DNA of 64,000 nt from Carallia brachiata (GCA_021464245.1 JADCRB010000068.1:4564830-4628829); one strand, 5' to 3'; positions 1-13,009 are shown, counted from the stretch's first letter. Translations and numbers: made by a program. Notes: generated by a model not told the origin, from the sequence alone.

Positions 1-250
1 TGCTCAACTATTTCTAAAGAGTGGATTTACCATCCGAGCACTGATGGATCAAAGCGGACTTCTCTCATGCTCAACTATAGTATTAACGAGTATGGAACCC
101 ATTATCGAGCTCTCAACATAAATCCTCATTCATTAGAGGACAAGTGTAGACTAAAAAATTTGAACTTAGATCAATACGAGGAACACGCTAAATTACTATT
201 TAAACAATCACTTCAAGTAGGAATTGCTGGGTAGGAGTTGAAATGTCCAT

Positions 251-415
251 GTTCAACATGTATACCGTGAGGTTAATAGGGTGGTAAACTTCTTGGCTAG
301 TTCAACAGTTGATCAATTGAAAGAGTTAGTAGTGTTTGTAAATCCTCCAGTGAGTAGTTTGCAGTTGGTACTGAAAGATATTTGTGGAGCATCCCTGATG
401 AAAACGTGGAAGCGG
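251..415 (+). pseudogene. LINE-type RNase H C-terminal remnant
   Basis: Read from position 251 the plus strand gives a short stretch beginning VQHVYREVNRVVNFLASS, followed by a VVFVNPP motif and a closing LKDICGASLMK. This order (HVYREANR-x-ADxLA, then a VxFxxPP segment) is the usual C-terminus of the RNase H domain of plant non-LTR retrotransposons and their relatives. No reverse transcriptase was seen upstream within the window, and stops follow soon after, so this is a fragment. The preceding 240 bases translate to an open but unrecognised stretch. Assignment by motif only. Confidence 0.5.
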
Positions 416-483
416 ATCTTTGATTTCCTTGGACCATGTAAGAATTAATGGTCCGATTGAATCTTCTTCTTCCTGGATGCTCC

Positions 484-770
484 ATAGGAATCTATCGCTA
501 TTCGTTCAGAAGGTGCGAAAGATTGGTTATTCTCTTGCTCATGTCTTGGTCACAGCTACTGCTATCGTTCGTAGTCATAGGAAGAGCTCATAGTCTCGGA
601 ATTGCTCGCCCGTTATGGTAATGCAATGCAAGAGGGCAGAAATCAAGTTGTTTCTGATGATGAAAAGAGCTTTTTTATGTTATGTGAAATTGATGAAAAC
701 CCTATATTTAAAGGTTGGTAATGCGTTTTATAACCTTTGGACTGAAATTTATCCCTCTTTTAGAGCAAAA
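484..770 (+). pseudogene. Unidentified coding remnant
   Basis: Two plus-strand frames read like decayed exon sequence. One begins HRNLSLFVQKVRKIGYSLAH near 484. The other, from about 600, reads LLARYGNAMQEGRNQVVSDD and then MLCEIDENPIF and FYNLWTEIYPSF. The second is interrupted by a stop inside the word GWNAFYNLW, where a TAA replaces the expected Asn codon. The composition is protein-like rather than random AT-rich DNA, but I do not recognise the family. It ends at a run of about 18 A residues (766-784), which could be the tail of a retroposed copy. Confidence 0.3.
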
Positions 771-870
771 AAAAAAAAAAAAAACCACTTCGGTGATCAT
801 ATCCAGAGTTTGAATGCTAAAGTTTGTTCAAACGTTATAACAACTATTATTCAATGATAAACAAAGGCGA

Positions 871-3800
871 CAAAAAAGTCCCTTGTGAAGGTCATCGTTA
901 TAATGCAATGCAGAAAATGCATCCCCACGACCTCTCGATCTTGTTAGATTTGAAAAGTCAAATTTTTGGTTGTCAATTGGGTCCACCAGCTTCCTCCTGA
1001 GTTTCTGTCCTAAGGTTTATTTCAATGACCTAACATTATCATTAATCAACACCCAAGTCCCTTCCTTCAATCAAGGAAGTTTAGATTTTTTTTTTTTTTT
1101 ACCAAAAATAAAAAATGCATCATAAGTATATAAGTCATTACACTTGTGAATTGATGTTAGAGGTCACTTGTTAATATATTTACTAGATTTCTCTCATATA
1201 GAAAACCCACTACCCCAACATTGTTTGGGCCGAGCGGGTCTTTTCCAAACCGACCAGAGTATTAACGAATTTGAAAGCAGTACTGCACACGTACAGTTAA
1301 GCTGACAGTCAAAAGAGGACATTACCTCCAAAACACAATCATTAGGATTCGAATTCAAATTAGACGTGAGAGAAATACGCTGAATCACCACTAGGTTATT
1401 AGCTTGAGTGGTATAAAGTCTAAATTCTTCAACTTAGAGTAAATTGCTAATTATATTTTTCCTGAGTGAGTTGAGTAATTCAAGAATTAGGTAAGCTTAT
1501 TGAAGAAGTGAAAGTTTGTACTAGGTCGAAAATTACACTTTGTTTCCTTGAAAATTGGCCAATGCCTCGTTGGTTAAATTCCCAATTGGTTTTCAACCAT
1601 GCTATTGCTTGCCCAAATCTTGAGTGCTGAGAAGGTGGGTGATGGTTAACTTGGGAAGATGAAAAGAAATAGAAAAGAAAGAGGCAAAATAGAAAACAAA
1701 TTGCCATTTTGCATTGTTGTAATGATTGAAAATCTTTTTTTTTTTCCATCCTGGAGGTGGAGCCTTCATATAATGATAAAAATATTTTATTTTGATTTGG
1801 AGATTACAAATAATTAGAGTCGATTGAAACAATCTTATTCAGAAATATATTTGTCATTACAGAGTGATTAATCTTTGGACTATTGCGCAAGTCTTTGGAT
1901 TATTGTGGTCTTTAGACTATTATGGAAATCATTGCACAATTGTGGAAAATATGAAAAGATTGTTGTTTTATGTTCAAGGATTTTCTATTTCAGGATCTCT
2001 TTCGGGTCTTTCTAAATAGAGTATTCAGATAGAGAGAGCGATTGAGAGAAGGGGAAAGATGAGAGTAGGGGGGAATGGTATCCTGGTTTGGGTGTAGTTC
2101 TTCTCTTAGTGTAGTTCTCAAATAATCTACTGGAGTGTGCATGAGTGTACATAAGATTTTTGGTATTGCGTAATAAACACAGATTTTCTGTTGTACAGCA
2201 TATTCCTTACAAATTTTTTATTTTCATTAATTGTGTGTGTGTTTGTTGTAATTGGACCACACTTCTACAGGCGTACAGGAGCCAAAAAATCCCAACAAAA
2301 ATCACGGGTTCAGTTGATGAAAGTAATCTTTTTTGCATAATGAAAAATGAGCAACAAACATCTAACTCTTACCTAGGGCACCCCATGGTTTGGGAACTTG
2401 TACATGGAACTTGAGATATGGGTGATATTGTTAGAAGTGATTATAGCATTTCCCTGCATTTAGATAGGTCCAACAAAAGAATTTTATATGTGCACACAAC
2501 CATTCTACTATCACAGAAGATCAGTTCTTGTTCCCAAGTTGCTGGATTTGTTTGATTAAGATGGTCAAATCCAAGATCATAGTACTTATAATTATGAAAC
2601 TTTTGTAAGATTGAGATCGAATTTCATGTAGTGGTTGACATAAGTAAAAACTTTATGAGAGACAAGTATTAGCTCAGCTACTTGATAAATGGGCAATTAA
2701 GTTCTAAACTTGGACCGTGGGACTAAATTTGTCTATTGACAAAATAGTAGTATAAACGCTATTGAACGCACTTGATCTTGGTTGATTGAGAAGTTGACTA
2801 CTACAAGTAATTTGATTTTTTTAGTGTATATCTTATGGGAACTTCAAAATTTAAGGTTGATTTGTCTTGATGCATAACAAATATAAGTGAGATGATACTA
2901 TCATTAGTATTTTATAGTTCTCTCGTCATTAGTTATATGCATTGAATTGTAATAAATGCTCAACTACTATAAACATTAATTAAATAAAAAACTTTAATAA
3001 TATGACATGATATTTTTCAAAAATCAATGTCTAGCTCGCATCAAGAACAAGCTTTTTTCTAATATTTTTAATTCGAGCTTTTATGCAATTTTTTTTCTAA
3101 TGTTTGAAGAGGATCATAGTATCTACATAAACAACAGAGTGAGTTTAGTAAGTAATTGATGTTCGACAAACAGTTAAACTATTCATGCTAATTAGCTTCT
3201 ATGTTATTTGGTTGGCAGTTTAATCACAAAAAATATAAAAGGCTTCTGCATTTTTTGAAATCTAATATTTGCAAGTGGTATATTATTGCCTATAAAAAGA
3301 ATGAAATAGTGAAAGATTGAGATTGGTGCCTATTGTCCTTAAGCTAAGTTATATAAATTATTTAGTGCGAATACGATTAACAAGAAATAGGTCATGAGAA
3401 CGAACTTTATTATTAAATTTTTTTAGTCAATTGGTTTGATTTGGAAGAAAAAAAAAATTGCAAGATAATGCCATCCATTATTAAACAAAATTCTGCGAAC
3501 GTAAATGGATATGGAAGAGGATTTTTCCAACTTATAGCACACTTGACCAATCTTTAATTATTGAACAGAAAATGTATACTTGTATGGTTATTCTAATTTG
3601 TCAATTTGTTTCTTTAGAATTATATGAGTTGTTGTAACCAAAAGAAAAAAAAAACACGAATTATATTAGTTGTGTTAGAGGTAACAAAGGTTAAGATAAC
3701 CTCAATAAGTCAGTTGACTTAAAATTTTACTCAACCCAATGAAGATTAATTGAAAAAATACTTATCTGTAATGCAAGGAACATTCAAAACCAAAATAACA

Positions 3801-4870
3801 CGAAATCCAATTGATAGGAAATTTGATTAACCCAAAATCCAGATAATTAGACTCAATTCTCAATCAACTTGAAACACTGTAAATTCTGAATTGAAGATCC
3901 AAAACAACCATGTTCACATCCAAGCATCCATCAGTTTGCCTCCTCTAACTTATTATATTATAAGTTTATAACATTATAGTTCTCCAAATCTCAATTCTCT
4001 CATTAGGTTCTAAAGAAGAAAGAAACCTTTGCCGGCATATAGTAAGTTGGTAACTAGACAGTCCAATGGCTGAGGCACTGAAAACTTTGTCCTCCTACAA
4101 TAAACTTATTTCTGGGTCCATCCAGCTACTATAATTGATCTACACTTTTTGCACATACTAGCAGCATGGATGCACATCAATGAGGTGGGGTGCTAGCCAT
4201 TTTATTATATACCAACAACTGAGATATTGGCAGGTGGTAGATTTAAACCATCTTTGGTTTCTCTTGTTCCGAACAATACAATCTAAAATGTGAAATGCTT
4301 CATAAAAAAGAGAAAAAAAATATTATTTTATTTCAACTAGGAGCACACTATGCATAGAAAAATGATCAATTGTAAAATTCTTAACTTTTGTGTGGATAAC
4401 TTGTTTTTATAATAATGAGCTTAAAAAAACATTAAATTTACATCTATATCCTGAACTTGATTATAGTAGAATAATCTTACCATTAGATTAGTATGTTTTT
4501 CCTGGCGAACATTGAGCATTATGTAGGTGAGACCAATTAGTCATGTAGTTTAAAGAGAGATAATGAAATTATTGCACAAAGTTAAAGAAAAAATTGCATG
4601 GAAATATTTATTTATACTATATACACACACACACATGCACACACACAAATATATTACTAAGTCATGAGTCCAAATTTTTGTGTTGCAAGGTCAAATTTAA
4701 TATCTCATTGTACATAGTTTTAAAAGATATTGGTGATGCCTATTGAACACCGCGAAGTTTAGTTTTTTTTATGAATTTGATGTAAAAATTGAGTTTATGG
4801 TGCAATTAACGCAATTCTGCACAATAAAGCTTTTATTTTATTAATAAGGCCAAAAAAAAAAAAAACACTT
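871..4870. other. Gene-poor AT-rich intergenic DNA
   Basis: No open frame with recognisable protein character was found. The stretch holds homopolymer runs (T near 1088-1100), a short CA-rich patch near 4623-4648, and AT-rich DNA. A segment around 1195-1400 has the look of an old dispersed repeat but no ends could be defined. I see no RNA gene. Confidence 0.5.
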
Positions 4871-4874
4871 ATTA

Positions 4875-6327
4875 AGAGCTCGTTTGGAGGCATTGTCAAT
4901 TGTTTATTACTGTTTCTTTTTTTATTTTTTTTTATTTTTGTTATTTACTTAAATTTTCCCTTTTTTTATATCCACTTTTATTTTTTATAAGAATAAAAAA
5001 GTAAATAAAGAAAGGATAGTGAGAGAAATAGTAAAAAGAGTATGAATAAAAAGAAAAAATATAGACAATGATTAATAGAGAGATGAAAAGTAAAAAGAAT
5101 AGTTAGAGAGAGATGATAGAAAATGGTTAGAGAGAGAAAAGGGGGAGAGAAAAAAAAGGGTAGAGCGAGAACAAATTGGCATGAAAAAAAAAATAAGTAG
5201 AGAGAGTAAGGGAAGATAGAGTGACTAGAAAGAGAAAGCAAAGAGAGAGTTGACAGAAAATATGAAGAAAGAATAAATAGACAGAGAATGAGCAGAGAGA
5301 GAAAAATGAGAGAGAGATGGTAGAGAGAGAATGGTAGAGAGAGAGAGGATAGAGAGAGAATGAGTAAAGAGAATAGTATAGAGAGAAAATGAGAGAGAGA
5401 GTGGGTAGAGAGAGAATGAGTAAAGAGAATGGTTGAGGAAAAAAAAAGAGAGAGTGAGTGGGTAGTAGAGAGAATGAGTAAAGAGAATGGTTGAGAAAAA
5501 AAAAGAGAGAGAGAGTGGATAGAGAGAATGAGCAGAGAGAGATAATGGAGAGAGAGAGATAGAGAGGGAATGAGTAGAGAGAATGGTAGCGAGAGAAAAA
5601 GGGGAGGAAGAGAGAGAGAGTAGAAAGAGAATGAGTTGGAACTTGAAAGAATGGTTGAGGGAGAAAAAGGAGAGAGAGAGTAGTTAGAGAGAGAATGACT
5701 AGAGAGAATGGTAGAGAGGGAAAAAGAGAGAGAGAATGAATAGAAAGAATACCAGAGAGGAAAAAACGAGAGAGAGAGGTTAGAGAGAGAATGAGTGGAG
5801 AATGGTTGAGGAAAAAAAGGAGAGAGAGAGAGTGGGCAGAGAGAGAATGAGTAGAGAGAGAAAATGGAGACAGAGGGTAGAGAGAGAATGAGTAGAGAGA
5901 ATGGTAGCGAGAGAGAGAAAAAGGAAAGAGAGAGCGTAGAGAGAGAATGGTAAAGAGAAAAAAAGGGGAGAGCGAGGATAGAGAGAATGAGTAGAGAGAA
6001 TGGTAGAGAGAGAAAATGAGAGAGAGAGGGTAAAGAGAATAGGTAGAGAAAAAAGTAGAGAGAAAAAAAAATAGAGAGAAATAAAGAGACGATGAGTAGA
6101 GAGATATATGGTGAAAATGGTAGATAGAGAAAGAAAAAGTTATGAGAGAAAACATAAAAAAGAGAGTAAAAAATAAAATAAAAAATATCATTTTATTATT
6201 TTCTTAATTTATTCTTTGCTTCAAATTTTTAATAAAAAAATAAAAAAAACAGTACCAAATATATTTTTTATTTTTATATAAAAACTAAACAAAAAATATA
6301 AAACAGAAACAATACCAAACGGACCCT
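4875..6327. mobile_element. Non-autonomous TIR-like element filled with GA repeats
   Basis: The left border (around 4875, core CTCGTTTGGAGGCATTGTC) and the reverse complement of the right border (ending 6327, core GTCCGTTTGGTATTGTTTC) form an imperfect terminal inverted repeat. Both then run into AT-rich DNA. The CGTTTGG-type terminus is common in small non-autonomous plant DNA elements (general knowledge). Almost the entire interior is a purine-rich degenerate satellite, described separately. No target-site duplication could be fixed, so the class is uncertain. Confidence 0.4.
4990..6180. repeat. 1.2-kb GA-rich polypurine minisatellite
   Basis: The plus strand is almost uninterrupted purine for about 1.2 kb. 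It is built from variable units of the type GAGAGAATGAGTAGAGAGAA, AATGGTAGAGAGAGAAAA and short A runs, with T appearing mainly as single bases. The long minus-strand open frame across it (5127-6191, Ser/Leu/Phe-rich, no domain) is a by-product of the missing purine-strand stops and not a gene. Confidence 0.9.
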
Positions 6328-6612
6328 AATTTAGGGTGTGTTTGTTTCCTGTAAAATATTTTACGGGAAAGAATTTTACAGGTTTTCCGGCGTTTGTTTT
6401 AGGAAAAATATTTTATATAGGTAAAATTTGGAGAAAATTTTCAGATTTTCAAGTAAAATAATTTCTCTTTTTTGTAGAGCTAAAGTTATTTTTAAGGAAA
6501 ACACAAACTATATTATAAGTAAGTGACAAAGAAAAATTATTATTTTTATTATAAATATATTTTTTAAATATTTTATAAATATAAATTATTTTACAACAAA
6601 CAAACGGATACT
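6328..6612. mobile_element. Small inverted-repeat element with 11-bp flanking repeats
   Basis: The segment begins near GTGTTTGTTTCCTGTAAAAT and ends with the near-inverse ATTTTACAACAAACAAACGG, so its ends form an imperfect inverted repeat of about 25-30 bases around AT-rich DNA. The 11-base string AAACGGACCCT occurs directly on both sides (6317-6327 and 6613-6623). That would fit a 9-11-bp target duplication of Mutator-like elements. However, the left copy is also the terminus of the neighbouring element, so the boundary is ambiguous. Confidence 0.45.
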
Positions 6613-6751
6613 AAACGGACCCTCCATGGATTGATTCTTTCCTTCGTGGCAGCCCCCTCTTACATCCTCCATTAAAATCATCATCTGCCCATCAACCATA
6701 TTTTACTTCCTTCCCCTTAATTGAAATCCCTCCCTCGTCTTCCCTCTTAGG

Positions 6752-6752
<1 letters not shown>

Positions 6753-6788
<36 letters not shown>
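6753..6788. repeat. (CT)n microsatellite in SurE pseudogene leader
   Basis: Uninterrupted CT dinucleotides for 36 bases, about 80 bases before the first recognisable SurE-like codon. CT tracts of this kind are frequent in plant 5' untranslated leaders, so it may mark the former leader of the pseudogene. Confidence 0.9.
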
Positions 6789-6790
<2 letters not shown>

Positions 6791-6868
6791 GGAGTTCTGA
6801 TTCTTCTACACAAGCCTCCATATCTCTGTGTATCTGTGTGTGTACATAAAGGTGCAATCTTTGGTACT

Positions 6869-9800
6869 TTAGTAAAGAGCAACAACTTGTTGCCTCCAGG
6901 ACTGGTGTCCAATCTCCAGGGAAGTGTTGCTTGATAGGAAATGAGATGGAGCAGAAGGGGACCCATCAAATGACTCAAATGATAAATCAACAGAGCCATC
7001 TACTTTTACTTCTGCGAAAAACTCAGAGGCGAAGAATGATTTAAAGCGTAGTGTTTTGGTCACCAATGGGGATGGGATTGAGTCCCCTGGTCTTGTTTGT
7101 CTCGTTGAAGCTTTGGTCCTTGAAGGGCTCTATAATGTCCATGTTTGCGCTCCTCAATCGTGGGTTTCTTCCTTTTTCTTTCACTTTTATGTTGTTTTTT
7201 TTTTTTTTGTGGGTTGGTTTCTAGTTTTTTTATTAGCTTATCTGGGTGTCTTTTATTTTTTTTCAAAAAAAAAAAAAAAATCCCATTTTGATTGTGTCTG
7301 ATTTTGATCTTCAGCGTGAGATAACTTTGTGTTTTGGAATGTGCTTTCTTGTACGAGTGTGTGGCTTTTCTCCAATCTTAAGTCTATTATGTTGCCTTGT
7401 TGTGTTAAAGTGACAAACTTTCGAATATGGATATGTGTGCTCTCTTTGGTTCTCTTGTCCTGTCAACATTTTGTTGCTTCCTTATGCTGCATTATGGCTC
7501 CTTCCTGGCGCCATCCCTTTTTTTCCTGCATTATGGTTTTTGATTTTATGGAAACATTTTGTGATTTTGTAGTTGTGAATTGGTTGGTTTATGAATATGT
7601 GCGTTCTCTTTTTACTATATTCCTGTCAGCATTTGGTGATTTTGTAGTTTGTGAACTGGTTGGTTTAGGGACAAATCAGTAGCCAGCCATTCCTTCACTC
7701 TACGAGAAACTATTGCCTCAGCATCAGCTGATATTAATGGTGCCACAGCTTATGAAATTTCAGGTAAAGTTACATTTTAGTCAATAGATATCTTGTATTG
7801 TCTGGTTCAAGTTGTGAAAGGTTTCTGTTGATTTGGATACTGATTTATTATCATCTTTTTCAGTGGAATTTCTCTAGAATATTAGGTGTCTCAATACATG
7901 CTGTTAAACCTCTGTAGGATCTGAGGTTTCTTCATGCATATCCCTTATGATTTATGATTGAAAAATTGAATGGAGATGATGTTGCTCAAGTTAGCCATTT
8001 CTGTTTGTTGGGATGCAATCATAATTATGCATTGGCAAGTGTTTGGTTGTCAACTTGAGTTTTTCCATGCTGTCTGCTGAATCTACTGAATGTAAAGCCT
8101 TGCCTATTTACTTATAGTAAGAGCCTTTGTCATGGAATTTGTTTCTCAGGGACTCCAGTGGATTGTGTCTCATTAGCATTATCTGGAGTACTATTTTTTT
8201 GGTCAAAGCCTTTGCTGGTTACTAGAGATGCATTTTTGTCAATGAGATACATGTGACTTATGTTATTCGGTCGTTTCTTGAGAACTATTCTTGAATCGAT
8301 CTGATTTCAGGTGATCAGTAACCGGGAATTAACCTGTGGTCATCACATGTAAGTTCCCTGTCCATGTTGTACATTGTTTCAATCGTATCTTCTTTGAATT
8401 TCCCATGTTACTGTGGAATCAGGAATTGGGACAATCATTGAACATAGTTCAATTGTTGAATTTACTTTTTGGTTGACAATGGATGACTGCAAATGTTGAA
8501 AATCCACCAGGTTATACTCAGGCGTTGTTGCTGGAGCCAGAGAGGCACTAATTTGTGGTGTCCCATCTATATCAATATCATTGAACTGGTGAGTTGATGA
8601 TCTCTCGCAATTGATTATCTCTTTTTCATTGCTTGTAAGCAATTTATTGGAATTATTATCTATTATTGTAAGAAGAATGTAAGTCAAGAAAGTGATTTTA
8701 AGGATGCAGTCACTGTTTCTTTACCATTGATAAATGCTGCTATCAGAGAGATATAGAAGGGGTCTTTCCCAAAGAGTTGCTCACTCAATATAGAAATCCC
8801 CACTTCACCATCTACAAGCAAGGTAATCATTTCAAAACAATTCCCGATCCTATTGAATTGAAGATGCTGATGATATGCTGTCAACATGCACCCAACTGAA
8901 TGCTGCTGTCACATGAATCGTAGTACCTAAGCGCATGAGTTTCTGGTCTAAACTATGAGGGTAACTAAGATCGTAGTCTCTCGTTCATCACAGTTGCTAG
9001 AGTGCTTGGTGGCGTATGTGTTCTAAGACCATTAACTTGGCTTGCAATTTAAAGGGTTTATACTTGTGCATCTTTAAACTCTATGTTTATTAACTTGCAC
9101 TATATCAACTAACCAGTGAGCTTCATCAACACCATTTATTAATTGGCATTCAAGAGACGGCATTAAAAAACGGGGCCATCTTGCCTTTATCACATTTTTT
9201 ACTAATTTAAATTCTCAGTCGGAGTAAATAATTTTTCTGCCTACTCTACCTTGGTAGGGTTTCAAGCTAACCAAGAGAAATAAGTGGATATCTCTGCCTA
9301 GCTGGCAGGCCATTTCAGCTAACCGCCACCCTCATGCTGGCCATTTCATGTCTAATCAGCAAAGCCTTGGCATTTAGCTTGCACAACTTAGTCGAGATGC
9401 CTCTGCTGCTGTGAGTTCTCTTACTAAAACTTGTTCTGCCTTTTCTTTTCACTTAGCACTTATCTTGAAAATAAATAAGTTGTGCATCTTTTTTAGGGTG
9501 TGGCTCAACGCTTGACTACCCAAAGGAAAAATGTGGAGATTGAATCATTTGGGGTTGCCAGAAAATCTGACACCAATCGGGTGGAAAAATATTTTCACTT
9601 AGAGGTAAACAGAACTAATAGAAATAATAACTGTAGACATTGTAGTTCAGCAGAGCTCTAAAACAGCTTTTAATATATAAATGTGGTTGGATTGCTTTCT
9701 AATGATTTTTATCTTTAGAATTTGTTCAACTCTAAAAATAAATTCTGATATGGAGTAGTCAGTGGGGTCTTAAAGCTTCTGGTTTTGTATTTTTGTGAAC

Positions 9801-10728
9801 CTTTGGTTGGATCATTCTCTTTTATCTTTTGGGAATCTCTTAAAGATAAAGTCTAGGGCTATAGAATTTCTTGCGTCTGATATGGAACTGGAAGGTACAA
9901 TTATTGTTATGGTCTTTGTGATGCATGCTTGCTTGATGTTATTTTTCCCCCCCTTCCCAAGTTCATATGCACGTACTCACACACATGATTTCTACTTGAT
10001 AAGGAACTTCAGTTTTAATTTCAGTTTTTGGACAAGGAGCAAGAAGAAACAGATGACAATCTGGACTTTAGGGTTGTTGATGATGGATTTGTAAGTTAGA
10101 ACACTAAATTTCTTCATTATCCATATAGAGTCCATAAAGGTGTTATCAGTTCAGATGTTCAGAAGGTCGGTCCATTTACTCGATAACATCCTTGTATCCA
10201 CAATTCTTATTGACTTTTGAAGAGTTAGGACCATATGTGAGGGCCTATTCTGGGGGGCTACCATGATAACAACAGTTGTAAGTGGTGCATCCTAGTATTT
10301 TCAGCTCTTGTTTAGGATTATTCATACCATTTTAGCCCCATTGTCCTTTCTTTGTTCCTAGGCAAGGACTTCCAAGTAAATATTCCTTGGACAAGTTGCT
10401 ACCAGATCATCAAACTCCTGGTTATCTATCAACTTGTGGTGCCAAGTAATTAAGATCTTCCTAAAAAGCAGGGAAAGTCTAATGAACTTGGTTTTATATC
10501 AACAATGTCCATTGCTTTTTTTTTTTTTGCGGTAGAAAAGCTCCCAGCTGCTTTCACATTTCCGCTTTCTGCTGCTAAAACTAGACCAATGATGGACGTA
10601 ATTATCTTTATTTTTGTTCAAAATGTCAGGTTGCAATAACTCTTCTATCGCCTTCTCCACACATCGAGTCAGACATTCACAAGACAGCTTCAGATTGGAT
10701 AGCTTTTGCACTTAAGGGGGACCAATGA
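6869..10728 (+). pseudogene. SurE-like 5'/3'-nucleotidase pseudogene, ten exons
   Basis: Ten exon remnants can be followed with mostly GT-AG borders: about 6869-7159, 7669-7763, 8150-8217, 8311-8348, 8511-8588, 8673-8822, 9258-9410, 9497-9604, 10025-10090 and 10630-10728. Translations give the plant SurE signature words VTNGDGIESPGL, NVHVCAPQS, DKSVASHS, GTPVDCVSLALSG, GVVAGAREALICGVPSISIS, FPKSCSLNIEIP, QAISANRHPHAGHFMSNQQ and a C-terminal SDWIAFALKGDQ. SurE proteins are metal-dependent survival phosphatases/nucleotidases (family knowledge). The gene is dead: no ATG at the expected start, an extra G near 6920 shifts the frame, TGA at 6942-6944, TAG at 8754-8756 and TAG at 9375-9377. The highly conserved SGINKGSN segment is scrambled at 8317-8337. 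Retained introns show a decayed genomic duplicate, not a retrocopy. Confidence 0.88.
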
Positions 10729-10739
10729 ACACAATACCT

Positions 10740-11900
10740 TCTTTGAGCTGTATGGCCAGTATTTGTGACAGCAACTTAGTTAATTAGTCAGTTACTGGTT
10801 CATGCTTTTCTTTTCTTTTTCTTTTTCTTTTTTTTCCAAGTTTTTCCTTTTTATTTTTTTAATTTATTTTTTTTCTCTTGTTTTAGTTTTTTGGTAGAGC
10901 TGGGTTGTTTAGTTAGTTGTGTGGTATTTTGTAATCTAGAACAAAGGTCTTATTTTGTATGGCCTGCATTTTCCCTAATCACTGTATTCTCTGTACTTGA
11001 ATCTTCTTTTTATTTTAAAGGCACATTTATAACAGAATGGAATGATAAGAAAAAATTTGGAGTTAAAATTTATAATAGAAGAGAATTACCAGAAAAAATT
11101 TTATATAATTCATCCAATTAAATTTGGAGTTAAGATTTTACTGTTTTGTATTTATAATTACTAATGGTGTTTGTGACCAGTGGAATTGGTGGTCATTCCT
11201 TGTTATGCCATTATTTTTGTTTCTTGTTTATAATTTTTTTGACTTGATGGATGATAAATTGTTTCCTCCTCTTTTTTTTTGTATTTTCTATTTTTTTTCC
11301 CTTTGATGTTTCAAACTTTTTGTTAACAATAATAACATTGTACAAACTAGGACTTTTTTTTTTTATTATTATTAAGAAACTCATTGGGATGTCTTATGAG
11401 TAGCACAACATAATTTGAATTTAAGACCTTCAAATTAGAATTTGGAGTTAGTGGATTGAAACTTGTCATGATGGTTCAGTACCACCATTCCACAAGCCAT
11501 GGGGCCTTCTTCTTGATGTTTGACTAAACTTGATGAGTGGTTTTCAACTTTCTATCTTTCGTCGAGGAATGACTTGGGCTCACGATAAAACTTATTTTGT
11601 CTACTCTATCTTTGTTGGGTGGTATTGAGAGCCATCATTCTTCACTCAGGACACTTAGAAATGAGTTTCATTTGCATTGTTATAGCCTCAAACAAAAGGC
11701 GAAAAAAGACAAAAACCCTCATTGTTTCATTCACCTCATTTCTGGATTGCAACATCTGATAAAGCTAAAGCTATCCCACTCCGACAGCACAAAAACAAAT
11801 AAGAGCATTTTTTAATGAGCTATGATATCATATATGTGTATGTAGATGTAAAGAATTTACATTTGGTATATCCATTTCATCAATATTTTATATAGAAGCA
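10740..11900. other. Intergenic DNA downstream of the SurE pseudogene
   Basis: T-rich tract near 10807-10880, then AT-rich DNA with no convincing coding frame. Possible former 3' untranslated sequence of the pseudogene at the start. Nothing else seen. Confidence 0.4.
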
Positions 11901-11923
11901 ATTTTTTTTTTTTGATATTTAAA

Positions 11924-12993
11924 CATGTCAATTAGGTCGGCGAGGCCTGTGGGCCAGCCCGGCCTAGCCTGACGTGGGTTGTGTTAGACACGGTCCGCAT
12001 TGTATAGTATTAGATTTGGGTTAAGCATCACTAATGTTAGGGTCTGAGCTGAGTTTATATTTTTCAGCCGATGGGCCAAGCCAGGTATAGTCAATGATGG
12101 GCCAGGCCAGGTACGACCTATGATGGGTCCAGGCTCGTGTCGAGCTGCCTGGGATCAAGCATGGTCTGAGTTTAGGTACAGTTCGAGCCGAGCACGACCT
12201 TTCAACAACCTAGTACGTTCATTTTTAAAACTGAGTTTAAAATCAAAATAAGAAGAGTAGACAGTAAGTCTTGAATTATGATTCAAGAGGATAAAAGTAC
12301 TAAATTCTTCCATCAAACTAAGTGCAACAGTTTACTTTTTTTATTTTTAATTTTTATTTATAGAACAGAATATATCACAATTTCATAAGATTATTTATTT
12401 ATTTTTTCTTAAATCATAAATTCCAAAAAATTAGAGACAATATTTATATAATATACTAATTTAAATTTCAACAAAAAATTATATGTAATATAATATTTTG
12501 TTTGTTTTTTTTTGGTTAAAATTTAATATTTCACTTTTGTAATTGTTATTTTAAATTTCAAGTTTAAATATTTAATAATAAAAAAGTAATATTTTTTTTT
12601 ATCTTTCACTTAAATTTTATATTTAGTTATTTATAAAAATGCATGACACTATTTAAGAACGATATAAATATAGGCACAACTCGATTTAACCATGATTAAT
12701 AATATAAGCATATCATAGTTTAGACACGATTAATGACTTAGGTACGATAAAGTAAGTGACCTGATTACGGCATGGTGAGTGGCTCAGACACAACATAGTG
12801 AGCGGCCTAAGTACGACATGACATGAACTTATAGTGCTTGAATTTATGGATAATTTCAGACTTATTATATAAATTTTAGGTACAGTACGACACAGCACAA
12901 AAGACAAATAGACTGTATTAAGACATGACACGAAATAAGTGAATTTTAAAAAAATTAGATTGTACCTGACACAACACGACTCATTGGACATGT
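11924..12993. mobile_element. Degenerate terminal-inverted-repeat element
   Basis: The left end (ACATGTCAATTAGGTCGG) and the reverse complement of the right end (ACATGTCCAATGAGTCGTG) are imperfect inverted repeats. Subterminal DNA on both sides is rich in short GGCC/ACGAC motifs that contrast with an AT-rich centre, a layout typical of non-autonomous hAT-like elements. Flanks share TATTTA but no clean 8-bp duplication, so the copy is old. No transposase coding is visible. Confidence 0.45.
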
Positions 12994-13009
12994 CTATTTA
13001 TATTCATTG

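Noticed and set aside
5127..6191. 354-codon minus-strand open frame, Ser/Leu/Phe-rich
   Set aside because: Lies wholly in the GA-rich polypurine tract; the opposite strand lacks stops for compositional reasons and no domain is present.
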